20,540 bases of DNA from DATCIH01 sp036507955 (GTDB taxonomy: Bacteria; Bacillota; Clostridia; Clostridiales; Clostridiaceae). The stretch's first letter is position 1; every line of letters starts with the position of its first letter. The stretch spans positions 1 through 20,540 of the forward strand of contig DATCIH010000023.1 in NCBI GenBank assembly GCA_036507955.1, in the 5' to 3' direction. The notes beneath the pieces are model-generated. The model searched no databases, was not told where the DNA came from, and was given only the letters and a program-made list of their open reading frames with translations. The translations under genes and the position numbers were made by a program. Shown in pieces: positions 1-6,910 of this stretch.

Positions 1-114
1 GTGTATTTTTGTTTGTTAAGCGATTCAATTATAGCATGAAATTAAGGGGGTCATTGTTTTTTGCATCTAAAAAGCTCTGTAACCCTTGATATATAAGGAA
101 TAAATCAAAAAAGG

Positions 115-134
115 AGTGTAAAAAATTTTACACT
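115..134. promoter_or_regulatory. 20-nt inverted repeat upstream of the solute-binding lipoprotein
   Basis: AGTGTAAAA and TTTTACACT form 9-bp arms around a central AA, 28 nt before the lipoprotein start codon. On the minus strand the stem is followed by a short T-run, so it could be a terminator for leftward transcription; on the plus strand it could be an operator or 5'-leader hairpin. Nothing in the sequence decides between these. The rest of bases 1-161 shows no gene and no clear sigma-A promoter. Confidence 0.4.
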
Positions 135-161
135 ACCTAAAAAAAAAAGGAGATTTACTTT

Positions 162-1673
162 ATGAAAAAGCAAATAGCACTGGTTTTGGCTTTACTAATG
201 ACTTGTGGCGTAGTATCAAGTTGTAGTTCTAACTCAAAAGCAAACACTTCGAAAAAGAATACCGCTTTGGAAACAGTAAAATATGTTGTACCCGGTGACA
301 CACCAACAGATCTTGCAGCTGTAACAAAATTAATTAATGATAAAATGGCAGCTGACGGCGTTCACGTAGCAGTTCAGTTTCAGTATTATCCATGGGACTC
401 ATTCGATCAAAAACTCAATCTTATGCTATCTACTGGCGAAGAGTTTGATCTGTTTCAGATTATGAACGACCGTACATCATTATCTAACTATGCGTCTCGT
501 GGCGCCCTATCTGATATCACTTCAGATATTAGCCAATATGGTAGCAACATCAAAGCAATAAACCCTAATATTATGATGAAATCTGGTCAAGTAGGCGGTA
601 AACAGTATGCAATACCGGCAGATTGGTTTGAATCATCAATTACTTCACAGACTTTCATAAGAACAGATATCTTACACAAATATGGCATTACAGACCTTCC
701 AACTAATTTTCAGCAGTTGACTGACGACTATGTAACAGTAATGAAAAAATGGACTGGCCCACAAAAACCATACTATCCTATATTAGGTCAATCTGCATTT
801 AGTTTTAGCATTAATGAGAAAACATATAGCGAATGGCCTTTTACAGTAATTGACAAAATGTTCATGGTTACTCAAGACGGAACAATTTCCGATTACTTTG
901 AGTCTAACGCATTTAAGCAAGACTGTGCAAATGCACGCCTATGGTATAAGGATGGGATTATCAGTTCAGATGCCATAACAGTAACGAATGATCAACTAAC
1001 AAACCAACTTAACTCTGGTGACTGGTTAACTGGTGGTGGAGGTAATAATATTGCTACTATGCTAAAAAACTATCCAGATCTTAAAACAACTGATTTTGCA
1101 TATGTTGACTTTGCATCAGATAAGCCAAACGTGCGACCATATGGCACACGTAATATGAATGCCGTTCCAGCAGCTAGCAAACATCCAGATGCAGCTGTTA
1201 AGATGGTTAACTGGGTTTATGCTAACCAAGCTAATTACGATTTATTTATGTATGGCAGAAAAGGTGTAGACTATACTCCGTCTATTGATTCTACTGGAAG
1301 ACAGGTAAGAACATCGATTATTGATCCAGCTAAAAAAACACCACTATATTCATTTCAAGATTGGATGATGGGTAATATGAAATTTGAACGACCTGAAATA
1401 GGTGTACCGGACACATACAATAAGGAAATATATAATTTTGATAAAACAGCTGTAAACAGCCCAGTAGCAGAGTTTACATTTGATGCAACACCAGTTCAAA
1501 CTAAATATACAGATGTTCAAACTACTTTAACTGCGGTTATTCCACAGATGGCTACTGGTTCTGTAGATTATGCTACCGCTTACCCAGCAGCGCTTAAAAA
1601 ACTTAAAGCAGCTGGTATTGATGACGTTATTAATGAGTACAAAGCTCAATATGAAAAAAGTAAAGGTAAATAA
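162..1673 (+). CDS. Extracellular sugar-binding lipoprotein of an ABC importer (LplA/DUF3502-like)
   Basis: This is a secreted, lipid-anchored substrate-binding protein, expected to capture a carbohydrate outside the membrane and hand it to ABC permeases. Residues 1-17 form a basic-then-hydrophobic signal peptide, followed by a lipobox VSSC with the acylated Cys at 21 and a Ser/Asn/Lys linker. The mature start, YVVPGDTPTD, and the tail, LKAAGIDDVINEYKAQYEK, resemble the Firmicutes LplA-type family with a C-terminal DUF3502 region; about 500 residues is the usual length. The start is well placed after AAAGGAGATTTACTTT. The next gene is a broken GH130 mannoside phosphorylase, so a manno-oligosaccharide or a related beta-glycoside is a reasonable guess for the ligand. 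The permeases and ATPase expected with it are not in the window; they may lie upstream or be lost. The family assignment is firm, the substrate is inference. Confidence 0.88.
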   Translation: MKKQIALVLALLMTCGVVSSCSSNSKANTSKKNTALETVKYVVPGDTPTDLAAVTKLINDKMAADGVHVAVQFQYYPWDSFDQKLNLMLSTGEEFDLFQIMNDRTSLSNYASRGALSDITSDISQYGSNIKAINPNIMMKSGQVGGKQYAIPADWFESSITSQTFIRTDILHKYGITDLPTNFQQLTDDYVTVMKKWTGPQKPYYPILGQSAFSFSINEKTYSEWPFTVIDKMFMVTQDGTISDYFESNAFKQDCANARLWYKDGIISSDAITVTNDQLTNQLNSGDWLTGGGGNNIATMLKNYPDLKTTDFAYVDFASDKPNVRPYGTRNMNAVPAASKHPDAAVKMVNWVYANQANYDLFMYGRKGVDYTPSIDSTGRQVRTSIIDPAKKTPLYSFQDWMMGNMKFERPEIGVPDTYNKEIYNFDKTAVNSPVAEFTFDATPVQTKYTDVQTTLTAVIPQMATGSVDYATAYPAALKKLKAAGIDDVINEYKAQYEKSKGK

Positions 1674-1717
1674 CGATTTTCGTATTTTTACTAAATAAAT
1701 ATTGAAAGGGCGATTTC

Positions 1718-2416
1718 ATGAAAAATACATTTCCAGATTGGGCTATTGGACCATTCGAAAAGTATGAAAATAATCCTGTACTTGGAATTGAAAATGAAGG
1801 CTTTGATCCTTGAGCAGCTTACAATCCTTGTGTAACTGTTAAAGAGGGAAAATTTTATATGTTTTATAGAGCTGAGACAAGAGATGAAAGCGACACACCA
1901 TATTTGGGTACCTCTAGAATTGGGTTAGCTATTAGTGATGATGGCTACCATTTTAAAAAGACTTCAAAACAACCAATTATCGACGCTGATAATGAATGGG
2001 AAACACCTGGCGGCTGTGAAGATCCATGCATAGTAAAAGTTAAAGGAGTATATCATTTAGTATACACCGCTTATGCACCTGGCAAAACAGACACTACCAT
2101 TTGCCATGCTGTTTCAACTGACTTGCTTAATTGGACTAAAGAAGGACCATTGCTTGATAATTTTGGCCACCAACATAAAAACAGTAAATCTTCTGCTATC
2201 GTGACCAATCCTCAAGGTGATGCAGTTAAGGTTAATGGAAAATATGTTATGTATTTTAACGGTGGAATGGCTACCTCTTCGGATTTTGAGCATTGGGAAA
2301 CTTTTGATGTCGATGCAAGCGCTTATACTTCATCAAATGCTCATGAAGTGTGTGTAGCAGTTACTGGGTGTTTTTGCCTATCCCCCCGAAAAGGTATATT
2401 AGTATATTGGTGGTAA
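1718..2416 (+). pseudogene. GH130 family mannoside phosphorylase/glycosidase, broken
   Basis: The gene starts at ATG 1718 after GAAAGGG and reads MKNTFPDWAIGPFEKYENNP up to GFDP, then meets TGA at 1811-1813 where the family has Trp (GFDP-W-AAYNP). The frame continues unshifted through AAYNPCVTVKEGKFYMFYRAE, SRIGLAISDDG and GGCEDPCIV; the EDP motif is a hallmark of GH130, whose members phosphorolyse or hydrolyse beta-mannosides. Coding similarity stops near 2363 (HEVCVAVT), where IS-like sequence takes over and supplies the final residues and stop. Only about 215 of the usual 300-plus residues remain. A fragment could start at ATG 1859 but would lack the N-terminal blade and the C-terminus. 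It lies 45 bp behind the binding-protein gene, so the two were probably one operon. The point nonsense change plus the 3' replacement make this a dead gene. Confidence 0.85.
2364..2400 (+). repeat. IS-derived end sequence joined to GH130, inverted copy at 2667-2703
   Basis: The stretch GGGTGTTTTTGCCT, then a C-run, GAAAAGGTAT and ATTAG, recurs in reverse complement at 2667-2703 with a few mismatches, next to the IS3 orfA remnant. The GH130 coding match stops exactly at this sequence. It therefore marks where mobile-element DNA replaced the end of the gene. Confidence 0.6.
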
Positions 2417-2666
2417 GTATTTATGCCCAATGGAAATATATAAATGATGTTACATAGACATATTATTTATTAGTATTAAGTAACATTAATTTAAACAATT
2501 TCATACAAAACCCTGAGAGCTATTGATAAATAAAGAACTTGAATGTTACTTATTGAAATTGTGTAATATTCAGAATCAAAAAATAGCTTAAAATAAACGC
2601 ATTACCTTATATATTGCAAAAAATTAAAATTGAATTTCAGTATAGGACACAGTTTTTGAGATTGCC
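2417..2666. other. Gene-free gap with interlocked inverted repeats
   Basis: No convincing coding sequence is seen. Two pairs of complementary arms interleave: TAAGTAACATT at 2477-2487 with AATGTTACTTA at 2542-2552, and CAATTTCA at 2496-2503 with TGAAATTG at 2554-2561. The order A-B-A'-B' is that of a pseudoknot rather than two simple hairpins. The gap lies between the two inverted IS-derived segments and may be decayed element DNA. Confidence 0.35.
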
Positions 2667-2703
2667 TCAGTCTATTATACCTTTTCAGGGGGTAAGGCAA
2701 AAA
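2667..2703 (-). repeat. Inverted copy of the IS-derived end sequence at 2364-2400
   Basis: Read on the minus strand this is GGGTGTTTTTGCCTTACC, then CCCTGAAAAGG and TATAATAG. It is directly fused to the truncated transposase gene and supplies its last residues (CFCLTP) and stop codon. It matches 2364-2400 in inverted orientation over about 36 nt. Confidence 0.6.
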
Positions 2704-2967
2704 CACCCATCTTCTGAGCTTAAATGTCCACTACCTATAAATGGAGCTTTAGGAGATTTCCTATACTTATTTACCCATCCCTGCATTGTGGTGGGCTTAG
2801 TTCCTAAATCAGCAGCCACTTTTGAAACTGGCTCTCCTGATTTTTCTAATCTCTTTACTGCTTCCATTTTAAATTCTGTACTATAGCTTTTATTCATCTA
2901 AAACCATCCACCCTTCATATTTAGTATAGCACGAGTTCCTCGTGTCTATCAAAGGGGGTATGGGTCA
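2685..2967 (-). mobile_element. IS3-family remnant: left end plus 5' part of orfA
   Basis: The minus strand begins near 2967 with TGACCCATACCCCC and then TAGACACGAGG, the kind of terminus seen in IS150/IS3-group elements. After GAAGGGTGG comes an ATG at 2897 opening a 70-codon frame. Its first ~57 residues (STEFKMEAVKRLEKSG, KVAADLGTKPTTMQGWVNKY) are the helix-turn-helix N-terminus of an IS3 OrfA transposase (HTH_Tnp_1 type). The usual remainder of OrfA and all of OrfB are missing; the frame runs into unrelated end sequence after HLSSEDG. The element cannot move by itself. It probably mediated or accompanied the loss of the GH130 3' end. Confidence 0.75.
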
Positions 2968-2984
2968 CTCTAAATGGTTTGGTA

Positions 2985-3014
2985 GTGACAAATATTTTAA
3001 TCGGATAGTATAAT
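2985..3014 (+). promoter_or_regulatory. Sigma-A-type promoter for the CoA-binding protein gene
   Basis: GTGACA (2985-2990), an 18-nt spacer and TATAAT (3009-3014) lie 33 nt before the TTG start of the next gene. The promoter lies just outside the end of the IS remnant. Confidence 0.6.
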
Positions 3015-3047
3015 AGATATATACTAATTTAATTAGGAGATGAAACA

Positions 3048-3419
3048 TTGAAGGCTAATGAACTTTTAGATTATAAAAACTGGGTTGTGGTTGGGGATGC
3101 ACTAAACCCATCAAAATATGCTTTTAAAATATTGAATTCCTTGAAAAGAGAGGGATTTAATGTAGTGGGTGTAAATTCCTTGATTGGAAATGAAGGGGGC
3201 TATAAGAGTCTAAGTGATATACAATACAAGGTAGAAGTTCTTGATTTATGCATCAATCCATATAAAGGCATTAAAATTCTTCAGGAAGCTCATGAGTTAA
3301 AAATAGATAAAATACTCATTCAACCGGGGGCTGAAAGTCCTGAAATACTGAGCTTTTGTAAAGCAAATAGAATGCAAGCAATAGAGGGATGTGCACTATC
3401 AGGATTATTTAAGCTCTAA
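3048..3419 (+). CDS. CoA-binding domain protein (YccU-like)
   Basis: A single Rossmann-like CoA_binding_2 domain of 123 residues, the full length of this small family. The N-terminus NWVVVGDALNPSKYA is the glycine-containing nucleotide-binding turn, VVGVNS ends the second strand, and QPGAESPEI followed by EGCALSGLF are the conserved C-terminal motifs. Members are soluble; they bind CoA in structural studies and their physiological role is unsettled. The start is a TTG eight bases after TAGGAGATGAAACA. Here the family's common ending EGCxL is kept. It stands alone with its own promoter, downstream of the IS remnant and upstream of a DUF2935 gene. The family is clear, the cellular role is not. 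Confidence 0.8.
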   Translation: MKANELLDYKNWVVVGDALNPSKYAFKILNSLKREGFNVVGVNSLIGNEGGYKSLSDIQYKVEVLDLCINPYKGIKILQEAHELKIDKILIQPGAESPEILSFCKANRMQAIEGCALSGLFKL

Positions 3420-3598
3420 GGGGTGCCTTGGGGCTTTAATCATATCTAAAATTACAGATATTTCTTGAAATATTTGTTTCGGGCAATCAGTGACTAATCC
3501 TTACACTTATTATAAATGCATTACGAAAAGTAATCTTTTATGTACACAATGAATATAATGATAGCTAAGAAATATTTCTATATTAAGGAGAATTGGCC

Positions 3599-4525
3599 AT
3601 GTTATCTAGTACTGAATTCATAAAACAATCACTAGAATTACATCTTTTTTTTGCAAGGATTATGAAGGAGCACTCATTTTTCTTAGAAGTAGGTTTTACA
3701 CAAAAGGACACAAATTATATCCAGAAAGCGGACAACTTCCGAATAGAGTTTGATAGACTTTTATCAGAAGCTATATCACTTTCTAATGGTGTCGTTAGCC
3801 CCAGTGTATTGCAATCTGGCGAAGTAATAACACCTTATACATTAAAAGCTGAAAGGGCTTCAGCATACTTTACAGGAGTAAACATTTCAACTAATCTGAC
3901 GGAATCAGAGTCGGGATTAATGGGCAATCCCATGATGATGGGTAATCCCATGCTTGAACAAAGAGTAGCTATGACTAATTGTAAAGCCATGGGTTTAGTT
4001 ACATCTTTAGCACAATTTAAGACTATGCTATTATCAGAGGTTATATCATGTAGGATATTTACAAGTAATTACCCTTTACTTATAGATCATATTTTAAGAG
4101 AAGCAAAGTTTTATTTCCAGCTAGTTAAAAGGCTACAAAATCGTGAAGAAGTCAACCTGGAAAGAGAGGCTTATGAACAAGAAACTTTTTGGAATAGAAT
4201 TATGGCTGAACACTCAAAATTTATTCGTGGACTTCTTGATCCAACTGAAAATGAGCTTATCAATGCAGCAAATAACTTTGGAAACGAGTTTGATAAGTTG
4301 ACAAAAGAATCAAAAGAAGCGATGGATAAGATGATCCCAACTTCAAAAGTCACGGAGGACAGCCTTAAAGCAACCATGGAAATAAGCAAATTTAAGACAC
4401 AGGCTACACAAGGCTTGGTAGAATGCAAAATTAAGTCCGTAATAATACCATTGTTAGGTGACCATACTTTGCGTGAAGCAAATCACTATTTGCGTTTATT
4501 AAAAATATTTACAAATAACGTATAG
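3599..4525 (+). CDS. DUF2935 family protein
   Basis: A 308-residue helical protein made of two similar halves. The first (FIKQSLELHLFFARIMKEHSFF, later ADNFRIEFDRLL) is echoed by the second (YEQETFWNRIMAEHSKFIRG, later ANNFGNEFDKLT). This duplicated bundle with conserved His, Glu and Asp residues is the pattern of DUF2935 proteins of clostridia and bacilli, whose function is unknown. A metal- or cofactor-binding helical bundle is a reasonable but unproven guess. I chose ATG 3599 because AAGGAG sits eight bases before it; the in-frame TTG at 3593 is only two bases from that site. A low-complexity Met/Gly/Asn/Pro stretch (GNPMMMGNPM) lies in the middle. The gene looks intact; a TATAAT at 3554-3559 may serve as its -10, without a clear -35. 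Confidence 0.75.
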   Translation: MLSSTEFIKQSLELHLFFARIMKEHSFFLEVGFTQKDTNYIQKADNFRIEFDRLLSEAISLSNGVVSPSVLQSGEVITPYTLKAERASAYFTGVNISTNLTESESGLMGNPMMMGNPMLEQRVAMTNCKAMGLVTSLAQFKTMLLSEVISCRIFTSNYPLLIDHILREAKFYFQLVKRLQNREEVNLEREAYEQETFWNRIMAEHSKFIRGLLDPTENELINAANNFGNEFDKLTKESKEAMDKMIPTSKVTEDSLKATMEISKFKTQATQGLVECKIKSVIIPLLGDHTLREANHYLRLLKIFTNNV

Positions 4526-4539
4526 CGAATGAAATACCA

Positions 4540-4564
4540 AAGGGCGTGTAATTTACACACCCTT
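4540..4564 (+). terminator. Hairpin after the DUF2935 gene
   Basis: AAGGGCGTGTA pairs with TACACACCCTT (one C-A mismatch) around a 3-nt loop, 15 nt beyond the stop codon. There is no T-run behind it, so termination would be weak. It may mainly mark the 3' end of the transcript. Confidence 0.45.
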
Positions 4565-4665
4565 GTATGATGTCATTGAATATTAATACGACTATCACTA
4601 ATATTTCAGATCTTTTTTAAAATAATTAAAGTGTTCTTAGACTGTTAAGTAACAATTTTAATTAA

Positions 4666-4926
4666 CTATAGTATTCTCGGAATAAGAAAAGAGGTTACGT
4701 ATAAGTCTTCATCTGACCTTAATGCGTGCATTGTTCCTGCTGGGACGATAAATTCTTTCCCAGTTGTTAATTCAATTTCGCTATTTTCTAATACTCCAAA
4801 TCCTTGCCCTTTAATGCAATAGATTATCTCATCCTGTTTATCATGTTTATGTAGTGCTACCTTCTTACCCTCTGGTATGTGATATACGTTTATTACTATA
4901 GACTTTTTTATTTGGTCAAGATCCAT
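4666..4926 (-). CDS. Small single-domain cupin protein
   Basis: An 86-residue cupin (cupin_2 type) covering one complete beta-barrel. Motif 1 is seen as HKHDKQDEIIYCIKGQG (two His and a Glu as likely metal ligands) and motif 2 as FIVPAGTMHALRS (Pro, Gly and the last ligand His). Such stand-alone cupins bind a metal and small molecules; the ligand cannot be read from sequence. The start at 4926 is supported by AAAGGAGTCGATAAAC immediately before it; the frame is open another 46 codons upstream, but that stretch reads back into the neighbouring gene. It lies 52 bp behind a metallo-beta-lactamase-fold gene on the same strand and was probably co-transcribed with it. That gene has lost its 5' end, so current transcription of the cupin is uncertain. 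Confidence 0.75.
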   Translation of the reverse strand: MDLDQIKKSIVINVYHIPEGKKVALHKHDKQDEIIYCIKGQGFGVLENSEIELTTGKEFIVPAGTMHALRSDEDLYVTSFLIPRIL

Positions 4927-4978
4927 GTTTATCGACTCCTTTATATAATTTTTAGTATTAAGGTACTCATTATGTTTT

Positions 4979-5527
4979 TTATAGCTTAAGAAATGGGCCA
5001 TGCCCCGTTGCAATATATTTAACATTAATATCTTGCAATATACTTTGTAATGTTTTAAGTTCATTTTCAGAAGGTATTTGTTGAATTGATATGTTATCTA
5101 TTTCAGCCTTCCAATTTGAATCAGCCATTTTTTTAAACATCTTATCTCCTTTTATAAAAAGGTCACTGCTGAAAAGTAATTGGCGATCTAGATCAATAGT
5201 TAATAATCCTTCCCATAAGTGCATCCCAGATGGGTACCCAATAAACTTTAATTTGAAATTCCTTGATTCTAACATTTCATTAGGTTTCTTAATTATAAGT
5301 TCATTTGTAAATCCAAATCCTCTCAATTGCATAGCAGTAACCTGCGAACATATGGTTTTGACGTCTGGAAAATTATTTAATAAATGACTTAACCCGCCAC
5401 ATTCGTCACTTTCAAAATGAGAAATAAATACATACTCTAAAGGTTTATCTCGTAATAATTCTTTTAACATAGGTACAAGTAATTTTACGTGGTCACTGTT
5501 CCCTGTGTGAAAAAGTAAATATTCCAA
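4979..5527 (-). pseudogene. Flavodiiron-like (ODP) metallo-beta-lactamase-fold protein, 5'-truncated
   Basis: The 182 residues keep the metal-site pattern of the oxygen-binding di-iron branch of the metallo-beta-lactamase fold. HFESDECGG supplies His37, Glu39 and Asp41, GMHLWEG His103, LLFSSDLF Asp122 and ATGHGPF His176. Proteins of this group reduce O2 or NO or act as redox-linked hydrolases; no flavodoxin domain follows. The family normally has one or two more N-terminal strands. Here the frame begins abruptly at EYLLFHTGNSD with only a TTG and no ribosome binding site, and a stop codon lies nine codons further up. The sequence upstream belongs to a different gene on the opposite strand. 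I therefore read it as truncated by a rearrangement near 5521-5530; a shortened protein made from TTG cannot be excluded. Confidence 0.65.
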
Positions 5528-5529
5528 AC

Positions 5530-5919
5530 TCTGATGTTTGGGCGGTAATATTTAAGGATCCTGCAAATATTCAGGTAGGTTATTTAGCCAAGGTAAACTC
5601 AGTTAGTGGTGAATTGAGTGAGCTATTCTTAGTATTTGATTATGGTAAAAATGATAAGAATTTAAATATGAATGATCCCTCCTGGAAGCAAGAAGCAGTG
5701 AAAGATGTTACAGCATTAATTCCTTCTACGGTTTCTATAAAAGATAGTAAAGTTATATCAACAAGTCCAATGTATGGTGTAGGAGTGTTATGCGAATTAT
5801 CTGATGGCTCCGCCTACGTTATATTTATATATGGTGAAAACAAAGAAGCTGCTGTTTATTGTGTTTTCGCTAATGGTTATGATGGAAGTTTTGACAATAC
5901 TACTACTAATACCCAATAG
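5530..5919 (+). pseudogene. 3' part of an unrecognised gene, truncated at its 5' end
   Basis: The frame is open from the junction with the beta-lactamase-fold gene and reads SDVWAVFKDPANIQVGY, then LAKVNSVSGE and on through LFLVFDYGKND. The only start inside is a TTG at 5614 with no ribosome binding site, and clear protein-like sequence lies upstream of it. So the beginning of the gene is missing. The middle (TALIPSTVSIKDSKVISTSP, then YGVGVLCELSDGSAYVIFIYG) has the alternating pattern of a small beta-rich domain. No family is recognised; a secreted or lipoprotein-type protein is possible but its signal would be in the lost part. The last residues, NTQ and the TAG stop, come from the start of a yyaL-derived repeat (5908-5969), so the 3' end is also altered. 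Confidence 0.5.
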
Positions 5920-5969
5920 ATTATAAATGAGAAATCATCTTATCTTCTGCAACATGCTAATAATCCTAG
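5908..5969 (+). repeat. yyaL 5'-fragment, copy A
   Basis: The bases AATACCCAATAGATTA and then AATGAGAAATCA, TATCTTCTGCAACATGC match codons for NKIPNRLINEKSPYLLQHA of the copy at 19312, with one base missing after the IPNRL part. Similarity ends near CCTAG at 5969, so the CCHWCH part is absent. The fragment has no start codon of its own and begins inside the preceding frame. A perfect terminator hairpin follows 20 nt later. Confidence 0.75.
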
Positions 5970-5988
5970 TATCTCTAGCACAAAGATT

Positions 5989-6022
5989 AAAGGCACAAGT
6001 GTAATAACTTGTGCCTTTTTTA
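5989..6022 (+). terminator. Rho-independent terminator behind copy A
   Basis: AAAGGCACAAGT and ACTTGTGCCTTT form a perfect 12-bp stem around GTAATA, followed by a run of T. It ends plus-strand transcription behind the yyaL fragment and faces the minus-strand rubrerythrin gene. Confidence 0.85.
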
Positions 6023-6067
6023 TTTGTGGATTAATTCTCCATATGCTTTCCATAATTTAATCTTATA

Positions 6068-6556
6068 TTAGAATTCCTCTTCTCTTCTTCCGAATTCAGG
6101 AGATTCTATCCAGTTTTCCGCATTTGTAAGTAAACGACCCATTTCATCAAATAATTCATAATGCTGTTTTTCTTGTTTAATCAGATATTTACAGAGTTCC
6201 TTTTCATCAGCATCAGTTGCATCAGCTAAAAACTGTTGATATAATTCAATACTCTTTTTTTCCATATCAGCTGCAATCCTATAAAAAGCCAATTGACTTG
6301 AATCTCGTTTTTCTTGGGCATCAATATCTGGAGCACTTGTAAACATATTTTTGGCATTTGAAAGTAAATCAAGATCTATTAGTTTATAAGCCAATTTATT
6401 TTTCTTGCTTTCTAAAATTTCACCATGTATTTTCTCTTCATCTGCTAACAAATTGCACACTACCTGTAACTCGTTGTTTTTATTGATTTCCGCTTGACCC
6501 CTATAGTATTTTTCTCCGTCATGTTCCATATTAATTGCATATTGTAAAGTGTTCAT
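6068..6556 (-). CDS. Rubrerythrin-like ferritin-fold protein
   Basis: A 162-residue four-helix ferritin-like protein. The helices carry the carboxylate/His pattern of a di-iron site: EHDGEKYYRGQA (Glu11, Glu15), LLADEEKIHGEIL (Glu40, Glu41, His44), ADMEKKSIELYQQF and LIKQEKQHYELFDEM. This matches the rubrerythrin-type domain (Rubrerythrin/DUF2202-like) without the C-terminal rubredoxin CxxC part. In anaerobes such proteins reduce peroxide or store iron; without the rubredoxin domain an external electron donor would be needed. The start ATG is preceded by AGGAGG at good spacing. The gene stands alone on the minus strand between yyaL fragment A and fragment B, as if it were one cassette. It looks intact. 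Confidence 0.8.
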   Translation of the reverse strand: MNTLQYAINMEHDGEKYYRGQAEINKNNELQVVCNLLADEEKIHGEILESKKNKLAYKLIDLDLLSNAKNMFTSAPDIDAQEKRDSSQLAFYRIAADMEKKSIELYQQFLADATDADEKELCKYLIKQEKQHYELFDEMGRLLTNAENWIESPEFGRREEEF

Positions 6557-6689
6557 AATTTATATCCTCCTATTAATTTATTTTATTTCTATGTTGAAGC
6601 TATTGTTCATATGCTAAACGGAAGTTAATAATAATCAATATCACTTGGTTCCTATTGTTACATAATACTCTTTTTTTAAGTTCAATGCA

Positions 6690-6850
6690 ACGATTAATTG
6701 CTGCAGCAACACGCTCACAATCCAGTTGTCTGGTATCTATGGAGCGATGAGGCTTTTACTAAAGCAAAATCTGAAGATAGGCCTATTTTCTTATTTATCG
6801 GCAACAGCTGTTGCCATTGGTGTAGTATCACTAAGTTGCAGCAAGAATAA
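6690..6850 (+). pseudogene. yyaL 5'-fragment, copy B
   Basis: From 6701 an open frame reads LQQHAHNPVVWYLWSDEAF and then TKAKSEDRPIFLFIGNSCCHWC, clearly the N-terminal thioredoxin-like region of a YyaL/DUF255 protein. After CHWC it diverges (SITKLQQE, stop at 6848). GATTAAT at 6692 matches the NRLI codons, but about 20 nt between there and LQQHA are missing, so no start codon connects to the frame. The CCHWC motif survives with its TGG intact. Unlike copies A, C, D and F, no strong terminator hairpin follows. Confidence 0.75.
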
Positions 6851-6910
6851 TTAAAATTAAAGTAAAGTAAAAAAGGAACCTCATACTAGTCCCTGTAAAA
6901 CAGTATTCAT

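Noticed and set aside
1811..1813. TGA at Trp positions (GH130 gene and yyaL copies) as a sign of UGA read as Trp
   Set aside because: All intact genes use TGG for Trp, two genes of the chrB-ABC operon (stops at 13200 and 16550) end in TGA, and the TGA cases fall only in fragments that are damaged in other ways.
2614..2886. Plus-strand 90-codon frame over the IS remnant
   Set aside because: It is the complement of a recognisable IS3 OrfA N-terminus and has no ribosome binding site or protein-like motif.
4171..4428. Minus-strand frame inside the DUF2935 gene
   Set aside because: It lies wholly within a well-supported gene, with no start signal of its own.
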